From JAULUH01 sp032111745 (lineage in GTDB: Bacteria; Chloroflexota; Anaerolineae; JAAEKA01), in assembly GCA_032111745.1 (NCBI GenBank), contig JAULUH010000072.1, forward strand, positions 1-41,713: a stretch of DNA of 41,713 nucleotides, given 5' to 3'. Under the pieces are notes generated by a model, which saw nothing but the letters and a program-made list of their open reading frames with translations, did not search any database and was not told the origin of the DNA. Within the stretch, counting starts at the first letter, position 1. The number at the start of each line of letters is the position of its first letter. The position numbers and the translations under genes were made by a program. Below, in pieces: positions 16,180 through 22,745 of this stretch.

Positions 16180-17039
16180 CCAGTTCAGGCAATATGCAGG
16201 GCCATCCCTCGCCCTCTTGGGCACTCCCTGCGGCGCGGGCGTTCCTGATGGACGGCGACGGCACGCTCTACGCAGGCCGCCAGCCTTTGCCGGGCGCCGG
16301 CACGTTCATCGCGGCGATCCAGGAGGCTGGGGTGCCCTACCTGCTCCTGACCAACAACGCCACGCGCACGCCGGAGCAGCTGGCGCAGGGCATGGCCGAG
16401 ATCGGGCTGCCGATAGGGGCCAAACACATCTTCACCTCGGCCCAGGCCACGGCGACATGGCTGGCCGGGCAGTACGCACTGAGCAGCCGTATCCTGGCGG
16501 TCGGCGAAGTGGGCCTGACGACTGAGCTGGCCGGGGTCGGGTTTCGCCTGGTGGACGACTATCGCCAGGCCGACCTGGTGGTGGCAGGGCTGGACCGGCA
16601 GGCCACCTACGCCAGGCTGGCTGAAGCTACCCTGGCCATCCGCCGCGGCTGTCCCTTCATCGCCACCAATCCCGATCGCTCGATCCCCACGGAGCGGGGA
16701 ATCGAGCCGGGGGCAGGGGCAGTGCTGGCGTTCCTGGAGGCGGCGTCGGACGTGCACCCGACCCTGATCGGCAAGCCGCAAGCGGACTTCTTCCTGCAGG
16801 CCCTGGCCCGCGTAGGCACAACGGCCGGGGAGACGGTGATGATCGGGGACCGCTATGAGACCGATATCCTGGGCGGCGCCCGCGCGGGGATGTGCACGGC
16901 GGCCGTGCTCACCGGTGTGACGACGGCGGAGGCATTCAACGCTGCCCATCCACCAGCCACGTGGGTATTCAAGGATCTGACTGAATTGTTGGCGGCGTGG
17001 CAAGAAGGAGCGAAGGCCCGCAGCGGGGGACCACTATAG
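16176..17039 (+). CDS. HAD-superfamily phosphatase, NagD-like (subfamily IIA)
   Basis: The 287-residue protein has the HAD signatures in order: the nucleophile DGDGT (26-30), LLLTNNATRTP (motif II with the subfamily IIA Asn-Asn), GKPQADFF (motif III Lys) and GDRYETDILGGARAGM (motif IV). NagD-type enzymes remove phosphate from small phosphometabolites such as nucleotides or glycolate-like phosphates. The cap domain (about 90-200) sets specificity and cannot be read here. It is translationally coupled to the small membrane protein. The stop at 17039 lies 22 nt before the convergent small membrane gene. Confidence 0.9.
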   Translation: MTSSGNMQGHPSPSWALPAARAFLMDGDGTLYAGRQPLPGAGTFIAAIQEAGVPYLLLTNNATRTPEQLAQGMAEIGLPIGAKHIFTSAQATATWLAGQYALSSRILAVGEVGLTTELAGVGFRLVDDYRQADLVVAGLDRQATYARLAEATLAIRRGCPFIATNPDRSIPTERGIEPGAGAVLAFLEAASDVHPTLIGKPQADFFLQALARVGTTAGETVMIGDRYETDILGGARAGMCTAAVLTGVTTAEAFNAAHPPATWVFKDLTELLAAWQEGAKARSGGPL

Positions 17040-17061
17040 GCCACCAGGGCTTGTGAGTGGG

Positions 17062-17334
17062 CTAGCCGGGCCTGAGCTCTCCAGAGATGATGCCGTAGAT
17101 AAGCACCAGGATCGCGAACAGCAAGAAGGCCCAGACGGCCAGATAGAACAGAGCCTTGAAGCTGCCGCTCAGGGATTGCCAGGGAGATGGCGGGACGGGC
17201 TTGCCGCTCTTGATCACGGGTGGCGGATTGCCGACCTGGCGCCACGATCGGCGGATTTGGTTGAACAAGAAGATAATCACAGCAGCCGCGACAAAGCCGA
17301 CGGCAAAACCCAAGAAGAACTGGTCTTGGTTCAT
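17062..17334 (-). CDS. small membrane protein with two helices, unknown
   Basis: The 90-residue product starts MNQDQFFLGFAVGFVAAAVI and has two hydrophobic helices, about 7-25 and about 62-84 (FYLAVWAFLLFAILVLIYG), joined by a basic and proline-rich loop. The ATG at 17334 has little Shine-Dalgarno signal. It lies convergent to the HAD gene and divergent from rlmN. I recognise no family; the well-defined helices and lack of a better reading frame support it being a gene. Confidence 0.65.
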   Translation of the reverse strand: MNQDQFFLGFAVGFVAAAVIIFLFNQIRRSWRQVGNPPPVIKSGKPVPPSPWQSLSGSFKALFYLAVWAFLLFAILVLIYGIISGELRPG

Positions 17335-17474
17335 CCGGCCACCATACGGATCGGACGCCGGGCACCCAGTTGGGCGAGGTCCGGCAGAGGAAGGCTGCGC
17401 CAGCCTGCAGAGACAGTGTACCGCAACTTGTTCTCGGAATCAACTCGCACCATCCGGAAGGCGGGGAGGGGCAA

Positions 17475-18587
17475 ATGCCTCAAGAGACTATGACAGGGAA
17501 CCAGGCAATTCGACTATTGGACCTGAACCGCGAGGCGCTGCGGGAGCAGGTGGTGGCCTGGGGGCAGCCGGCGTATCGCGGGGACCAGCTGTACCGGTGG
17601 CTGCTCCAGAAGGTGGCCCTGACGCCGGAGGAGATGACCGATCTACCGGCCGGCCTGCGGGCCAGGCTCAGGGAGGAGGCCCAGATCGAGCTCCTGGCGC
17701 CGGTAACCGAGACCGCCGCGCGGGATGGGAACACCATCAAGACGCTCTTTCGACTCGACGATGGGCAGCTCATCGAGACCGTGCTGATGCGCTACGACCG
17801 GCGGCGGACGGTGTGCATCAGCAGCCAGGCTGGCTGCGCCATTGGATGCACCTTCTGTGCGACGGCGCAGATGGGCCTGCAGCGTAACCTGACCGCGGGC
17901 GAGATCGTGGCCCAGGTGCTGTACTTCGAGCGCTGGCTGCGGCAGGCGGCGAAGCATCACGGTGGGGACGCGCCGGCAGGGCAGGCACCGGCGGCAGGGG
18001 TGAGCAACGTGGTGGTGATGGGCATGGGGGAGCCCCTGGCCAACTATCACCAGCTGTGGCAGGCGTTGCGCACCCTGACCGATGCGCAGGGCTACAGCAT
18101 GGGCGCGCGCAAGATCACCGTCAGCACCGTCGGCCTGGTGCCGGGCATCGACCGCTTTGCGGAGGAGGACCTGCAGATCAACCTGGCCGTGAGCCTGCAT
18201 GCACCTAACGACGCCCTTCGGGCGACCCTGGTGCCCATCAACCACCGCTATCCCCTGGCCGAGGTCATGGCGGCCTGCCGGCGCTACGTGGCGCGCACGC
18301 ATCGCCGGATCAGCTTCGAGTATGCGCTGATGCGGGGGATCAACGACAGCCGGGAGCTGGCCGAGGAGCTGAGCGCATTGCTCAAGGGGCTACTGTGTCA
18401 CGTGAACTTGATCCCGCTAAACCCGGTAGCCGGATCAGCCTACCAGCCCTCGCGGCGGGAGGACGTGGACGCGTTCGTGGAGGTATTGCAGGGCCACGGG
18501 ATTCCGGTGACCCTGCGCATGCGGCGGGGGATCGACATCGACGCCGGCTGCGGCCAGCTGCGGGCGCGCGTGGCGGCTCGGGGATGA
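17475..18587 (+). CDS. rlmN: 23S rRNA/tRNA A2503 (C2) methyltransferase RlmN
   Basis: The 370-residue radical-SAM protein has the RlmN cluster motif Cys121-x3-Cys125-x2-Cys128 (CAIGCTFC) and the catalytic cysteines Cys114 and Cys359 (in DAGCGQLR), which match E. coli C118 and C355 in spacing. The domain order is an N-terminal helical accessory domain (1-90), then the SAM barrel with GMGEPLANY and SLHAPND. It methylates A2503 of 23S rRNA and A37 of some tRNAs. GGGAGG lies about 5 nt before the ATG. The gene stands apart from a convergent neighbour and ends just before the rpe promoter. Confidence 0.95.
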   Translation: MPQETMTGNQAIRLLDLNREALREQVVAWGQPAYRGDQLYRWLLQKVALTPEEMTDLPAGLRARLREEAQIELLAPVTETAARDGNTIKTLFRLDDGQLIETVLMRYDRRRTVCISSQAGCAIGCTFCATAQMGLQRNLTAGEIVAQVLYFERWLRQAAKHHGGDAPAGQAPAAGVSNVVVMGMGEPLANYHQLWQALRTLTDAQGYSMGARKITVSTVGLVPGIDRFAEEDLQINLAVSLHAPNDALRATLVPINHRYPLAEVMAACRRYVARTHRRISFEYALMRGINDSRELAEELSALLKGLLCHVNLIPLNPVAGSAYQPSRREDVDAFVEVLQGHGIPVTLRMRRGIDIDAGCGQLRARVAARG

Positions 18588-18596
18588 TGATGGCCT

Positions 18597-18625
18597 TTGC
18601 CAAAAGGTGCCTTCCGGCGTACAAT
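18597..18625 (+). promoter_or_regulatory. promoter giving a leaderless rpe mRNA
   Basis: TTGCCA (18597-18602) and TACAAT (18620-18625) are 17 nt apart. Seven nucleotides follow, placing the predicted +1 at the A of the ATG at 18633. An ATG at 18624 lies within the -10 box, so it cannot be the start from this promoter. Confidence 0.65.
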
Positions 18626-18632
18626 GATCGGC

Positions 18633-19343
18633 ATGGCAACGGTCAAGATCGCGGCTTCAATCCTGGCGGCTGATTTCGGCAGGCTCGGGGCGCAGATTTC
18701 TGAAGCCCAGCGAGCGGGTGCGGACTGGATCCACGTGGACGTGATGGATGGGCGATTCGTGCCCAACATCTCCGTGGGCCTGCCAGTGTTGCAGGCTGTG
18801 CGGCGAGCCACGGACCTGTTAGTGGACGTGCACCTGATGATCGTGGAGCCGGAGCGCTATGTGGCGGCCTTTGCCGAGGCTGGTGCAGACCAGCTGACCG
18901 TGCATGTCGAGGCCAGCCCGCACCTGCACCGCACCGTGCAGGTCATTCACAGCCTGGGAGTTCGGGCGGGGGTATCGTTGAATCCGGCCACCCCCCTGAG
19001 CGCGCTGGAAGAGATCTTGCCTGACGTGGACCTGGTCCTGGTGATGAGCGTCAACCCGGGATTCGGTGGGCAGCAGTTCCTGCCGGCGGCGTTGGATCGG
19101 CTGGCCCGCCTGCGGCAGATGCTAGATCGCCAGGACGTGCCGGCGGAGTTACAGGTGGATGGCGGCATTGACACCCGGACGGCCGGCGCGGCAGTGGCGG
19201 CGGGCGCCACGGTGCTGGTCGCGGGCAGCGCCATTTTTGGAGCGGCGGAGGGAATCCCGGCAGCCATCGACAACCTGAGGCGGACCGCAACAAAAACGCC
19301 GGAACCAGGACCGGTTCCGGCGGCGTTAAGCCAAAGCCGATAG
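18633..19343 (+). CDS. rpe: ribulose-phosphate 3-epimerase
   Basis: The 236-residue TIM-barrel protein has the family signatures MATVKIAASILAADFGRLG, WIHVDVMDGRFVPN, VDVHLMI, LVLVMSVNPGFGGQQF and LQVDGGIDTRTA, which carry the metal ligands and catalytic Asp pair. It interconverts ribulose 5-phosphate and xylulose 5-phosphate in the pentose phosphate pathway. The chosen start is ATG 18633, at the predicted transcription start. The last 14 or so codons contain the rpmB terminator on the opposite strand. Confidence 0.95.
   Translation: MATVKIAASILAADFGRLGAQISEAQRAGADWIHVDVMDGRFVPNISVGLPVLQAVRRATDLLVDVHLMIVEPERYVAAFAEAGADQLTVHVEASPHLHRTVQVIHSLGVRAGVSLNPATPLSALEEILPDVDLVLVMSVNPGFGGQQFLPAALDRLARLRQMLDRQDVPAELQVDGGIDTRTAGAAVAAGATVLVAGSAIFGAAEGIPAAIDNLRRTATKTPEPGPVPAALSQSR
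19292..19322 (-). terminator. intrinsic terminator of rpmB, inside the rpe 3' end
   Basis: On the minus strand a 10-bp stem (19322-19313 with 19306-19297; 6-nt loop) is followed by TTTTT at 19296-19292. It terminates rpmB, which stops at 19364. It lies wholly within the coding sequence of the convergent rpe gene (stop 19341-19343). Confidence 0.7.
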
Positions 19344-19358
19344 CGCTTGGCTATCGGC
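19336..19358. repeat. 9-bp hairpin spanning the rpe stop codon
   Basis: GCCGATAGC (19336-19344) pairs with GCTATCGGC (19350-19358) around a 5-nt loop. It covers the rpe stop codon and lies 5 nt past the rpmB stop. It may help end transcription in either direction; no T-tract follows it. Confidence 0.6.
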
Positions 19359-19363
19359 GCCTG

Positions 19364-19546
19364 CTAGCGGGCCTTGCTCATGGTCTTGAGACACTGGGTG
19401 CAGATCGCCACCCGGGTGGGCTTGCCCTTCAGGACGACGGTCGCGCGCTGCACGTTGACGTTCCAGCGCCGCTTGGTATGCACCATCGAGTGACTGACGT
19501 TGTGCCCGAACTGAGGACCGCGGCCACAAACCTGACATTTTGCCAT
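19364..19546 (-). CDS. rpmB: 50S ribosomal protein L28
   Basis: The 60-residue product MAKCQVCGRGPQFGHNVSHS is a textbook L28 start, with a CxxC pair near the N terminus and a second CTQC motif near the C terminus (a C+ form that can bind zinc). It stabilises the large ribosomal subunit. The start is ATG 19546 with a GGAG-type site upstream; an in-frame ATG eight codons earlier is less likely. It is convergent to rpe and divergent from the Asp23 gene. Confidence 0.97.
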   Translation of the reverse strand: MAKCQVCGRGPQFGHNVSHSMVHTKRRWNVNVQRATVVLKGKPTRVAICTQCLKTMSKAR

Positions 19547-19683
19547 CTGCTTTCTCTCCTCTTCTCGCAAACGAAGACCCCGGGGCGGCTAGCCACGGGG
19601 CCATTGTATCGCCTGAGCGCCATGATATTACCATAGCTGCGTCGATCATGCAAACTCGCGAGCAAGAAAGTGAAGTTAAGACC

Positions 19684-20052
19684 ATGACGCACGACGGCGG
19701 CAAGCTAGGACGGGTAGAGATAGCCCCGGCGGCCATTGCCACGCTGGTCGCAGAGGCGGTCAAGGAGTGCTACGGCGTGGTTGGGATGAGTGGCCGCGGC
19801 TTTCTCGACGACCTGGCCGTGTCCCTGCACCGGGGCAGCCCGCGCGGTATTGACGTGCAGGTAGCAGGCGAGCGGGTTGTCGTCGATATCTGGGTGGTGG
19901 TGGAGTATGGCGTGCGCATCACGGAGGTGGCAGATGGCATCATGCGGCGCGTCCATTTCACCCTGGAACAGACCCTGGGCCTGGCCGTGGACGCCGTGAA
20001 CGTCCACGTGCAAGGGCTGCGGGTGAGCGAGCCGAGCACAACCGCGCGGTAG
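19684..20052 (+). CDS. Asp23/DUF322-family protein
   Basis: From ATG 19684 the 122-residue protein has the Asp23/Gls24 fold: GRVEIAPAAIATLVAEAVKECYGVVGMSGRG, then VDIWVVVEYGVRITEVADGI and VDAVNVHVQGLRV. Members in Firmicutes are membrane-associated stress or lipid-related proteins (AmaP-Asp23 scaffolds), and one copy often precedes fakA, as here. ATG 19648 would add 12 residues and remains possible. It is the first gene of an operon-like run with fakA and fakB, suggesting a tie to fatty-acid or envelope metabolism. Confidence 0.88.
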   Translation: MTHDGGKLGRVEIAPAAIATLVAEAVKECYGVVGMSGRGFLDDLAVSLHRGSPRGIDVQVAGERVVVDIWVVVEYGVRITEVADGIMRRVHFTLEQTLGLAVDAVNVHVQGLRVSEPSTTAR

Positions 20053-20094
20053 CACCGCCAGCTCTGCTGGCCCTGGTTGATACGAGGAACCCCA

Positions 20095-21855
20095 GTGAGC
20101 GAATTGCCGGCCCCTGGTGAGCGAACAGCTCAAGCTGAGGCCCCTGCCAGCCCGCTGCCAGAGCGCCCGCGCGGGCCGGCAGGGGCGCGGGAAACCCCTG
20201 GCCAGGAGCGCCTGGAACACCTGAACGGGCACGATCTGAAGCGGATGATCTGGTCCGGCTATCAGTGGATGGAGCGCCACCGGGATATCGTGAATGCCCT
20301 CAACGTGTTTCCTGTGCCCGACGGCGACACAGGAAACAACATGTTCCTCACCATGCGCGCGGCGTGGGGTGAGGTGGCCAAGCAGGACGACGATCAAATC
20401 GGCCGGGTGGCCCAGGCCGTGGCCCAGGGCGCGCTGATGGGAGCCCGGGGCAACTCCGGGGTAATCCTGTCCCAGATCCTGCGCGGCATAGCGCATGCCC
20501 TGCGCGACAAGGGCACGGCAGCGGCGGAGGACCTGGCGTTAGGGCTGCAACGCGGGTCGGACACGGCCTATAAGGGCGTGGTGAAGCCCGTCGAGGGCAC
20601 GATACTGACGGTGATCCGGGAGGCGGCTGAGGCGGCGCAGAAGGCTGCGGCCGTGGAGAAGGACATGCTGTTCGTCCTGGACCACACGGTGCAAGCAGCC
20701 GGGGAGTCCGTGGAGCGCACGCCGCTGCTGCTCCCGGTGCTGGCCAGGGCCGGCGTGGTGGACTCAGGCGGCAAGGGCCTGTACTATGTGCTTGAGGGCA
20801 TGGCGAAGGGCCTGCGCGGTGAGCCGCTGCGGCACAACGGGCCAGACGGCACCGGTTACCGCACGGCGGTGGCGGTCGATCCTTTGCGCCTGCCGCCGAT
20901 TCGCTACGGCTTTGACGTGCAATTCCTGGTCTGGGGCACCGATCTCGACTTGGAGGGCATCCGGCGGCGCATGCAGGAGATAGGCGACCATGCCCTGGTG
21001 GAGGGCAGCGAGACCCTGGTCAAGGTACACGTGCACGTCTTCGACCCCAGCTTGCCCCTGGCCTATGGCCACGGCCTGGGGTTCCTGACGGACGTCGTGG
21101 TGGAGAACATGGACGCCATGGCGGCGGCCGGCCAGCTGCCAGAGGACGTTATGGTTACCCCGGGCATGTCACCGCCGGTGCCGATGCTGCAGGGGGTGGA
21201 GGGTGTGGGTGTGATCGCGGTGGCTCCAGGGCCCGGGCTGCAGCAGGTCTTCGAGAGCCTGGGCGCAGCCGCGGTAGTGCCGGGTGGACAGACCATGAAC
21301 CCCAGCACCCAGGAGCTGCTGCAGGCGATTGAGTTGTTGCCTGTGGACGAAGCGATTTTACTGCCCAACAACAGCAACATCATCCTGGCGGCAGAGCAGG
21401 CCAGGGCACTGACCGAGAAGCGCGTGGCCGTGGTGCCCAGCCGCACGGTGCCCCAGGGGATTAGCGCCCTGCTGGCCTTCAACAGGCAGGTGGGCCTGGA
21501 GGAAAACGCGGCGCTGATGGCGCGGGCCCTGGCCAGCATCGACACCGGAGAGGTGACGGTGGCTGTGCGCGACGTGGAGATCGACGGCATTGCCGTCAAG
21601 GCTGGCGACGTCATCGGGCTGTTGAACGATACCCTGTCCACCGCAGGGCAGAGCCCCGAGGAGGTGGTCCTGATCCTGCTGGCCCACATGGACGCCCACG
21701 AGGCAGAGATCATCACCATCTATTACGGCCAGGAGATCACGGCGGCGGCAGCCGCGGTCCTCCGCAACCGGGTGTCGGCTGCCTACCCTGATCAGGAGGT
21801 TGAGGTGATCAGCGGTGGCCAGCCCCACTATTTCTACATCATCTCAGCTGAATAG
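20095..21855 (+). CDS. fakA: fatty acid kinase catalytic subunit FakA (DAK-like, YloV)
   Basis: The 586-residue protein has an N-terminal DhaL/DAK2-type ATP-binding domain with DGDTGNN (76-82) and GARGNSGVILSQ, then the DegV-interacting central and C-terminal parts (PNNSNIILAAEQA; ISGGQPHYFYIISAE). With a DegV-family partner it phosphorylates fatty acids so they can enter phospholipids. The start is GTG 20095, preceded by GAGGA at 6 nt. Residues 1-45 are a Pro/Ala-rich extension. It lies 42 nt after Asp23 and 21 nt before the DegV gene, its natural partner. Confidence 0.93.
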   Translation: MSELPAPGERTAQAEAPASPLPERPRGPAGARETPGQERLEHLNGHDLKRMIWSGYQWMERHRDIVNALNVFPVPDGDTGNNMFLTMRAAWGEVAKQDDDQIGRVAQAVAQGALMGARGNSGVILSQILRGIAHALRDKGTAAAEDLALGLQRGSDTAYKGVVKPVEGTILTVIREAAEAAQKAAAVEKDMLFVLDHTVQAAGESVERTPLLLPVLARAGVVDSGGKGLYYVLEGMAKGLRGEPLRHNGPDGTGYRTAVAVDPLRLPPIRYGFDVQFLVWGTDLDLEGIRRRMQEIGDHALVEGSETLVKVHVHVFDPSLPLAYGHGLGFLTDVVVENMDAMAAAGQLPEDVMVTPGMSPPVPMLQGVEGVGVIAVAPGPGLQQVFESLGAAAVVPGGQTMNPSTQELLQAIELLPVDEAILLPNNSNIILAAEQARALTEKRVAVVPSRTVPQGISALLAFNRQVGLEENAALMARALASIDTGEVTVAVRDVEIDGIAVKAGDVIGLLNDTLSTAGQSPEEVVLILLAHMDAHEAEIITIYYGQEITAAAAAVLRNRVSAAYPDQEVEVISGGQPHYFYIISAE

Positions 21856-21876
21856 CTGTTGAAACAGGAGAGCTCT

Positions 21877-22728
21877 GTGCCTCGTGTCGCCATCGTAACC
21901 GACAGCAACGCCTATCTGGCGCCTCGACTGGTAGAGCAGTTGGGCGTCCACGTCTTGCCGCACACGATCCACCTGCGACAGGACAACTACAGGGAAGGTA
22001 GTGAGCTCACGCCCAGCCAGTACTACCGGCTGCTGGCCGCCAACGAGCCTGGATTCCTGCCCCGGGCCTCGGGACCCACGGTGGATGAGTTTGCCGAGCT
22101 GTACGCCAGGCTGGGCCGGCAAACCGACCAGATCCTGTCTCTGCACCTATCCAGCGCCCTCAGCGATACCGTGCGCAATGCGCAACGGGCGCGCGACATG
22201 ATGCTGGGCCGGCTGAGCATCGAGGTCATCGATACCCAGACGGCCACGGTAGGGCTGGGCATGCTGGTGCAGGCAGCGGCCCGGGCTGCCCTGACCAATC
22301 GCGGTCTTGACGACTGCATCCGCCTGGCGCGGGGCCTGATGCCACACATCTACCTGTTCTTCCTGGTCAAGCAACTGCCCTACCTGGAGCGGGAGCGGCG
22401 CATCAGCTCCACGCAAGCCCTGTTGGGCAGCATGCTGCGGGTGATGCCGCTGCTGCAGATCGAGGAAGGAGAGATCATTCCCCTGGAGAAGGTGCGCTCC
22501 CACCAGCGCGGCATCGACAAGCTCTATGATTATGTATCAGAGTTCGGGCAGCTGCAGCGGGCCACGATCCTGCAGCACGGTTTCGAGGCCGAGGCGGGGG
22601 AATTGGTGACCCGGCTGAAGGTGGCCTATCCCCAGCAGCAGTTTCCTGTGCTCACTAACAATCCATCGCTGGCCGTGCACCTGGGCCCGGAGGCGATGGG
22701 CGTGGTGGTGCTGGAGCGGGTCACCTAA
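21877..22728 (+). CDS. fakB: DegV-family fatty-acid-binding protein (FakB)
   Basis: The 283-residue protein has the DegV layout: an N-terminal VAIVTDSNAYL motif, HTIHLRQDNYREGSELTPSQYY, a mid SLHLSSALSDTVRNAQ motif that binds the fatty-acid carboxylate, and a C-terminal LTNNPSLAVHLGPEAMGV. FakB holds an acyl chain and gives it to FakA for phosphorylation. The start is GTG 21877 with AGGAG 6 nt upstream. It follows fakA by 21 nt, which makes a complete FakA-FakB pair. Acyl-chain preference cannot be told. Confidence 0.92.
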   Translation: MPRVAIVTDSNAYLAPRLVEQLGVHVLPHTIHLRQDNYREGSELTPSQYYRLLAANEPGFLPRASGPTVDEFAELYARLGRQTDQILSLHLSSALSDTVRNAQRARDMMLGRLSIEVIDTQTATVGLGMLVQAAARAALTNRGLDDCIRLARGLMPHIYLFFLVKQLPYLERERRISSTQALLGSMLRVMPLLQIEEGEIIPLEKVRSHQRGIDKLYDYVSEFGQLQRATILQHGFEAEAGELVTRLKVAYPQQQFPVLTNNPSLAVHLGPEAMGVVVLERVT

Positions 22729-22745
22729 CGGTGCGGGGAGGAACC

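Noticed and set aside
19603..19608. TACAAT as -10 box of rpmB on the minus strand
   Set aside because: No acceptable -35 box at 16-18 nt; too weak to list.
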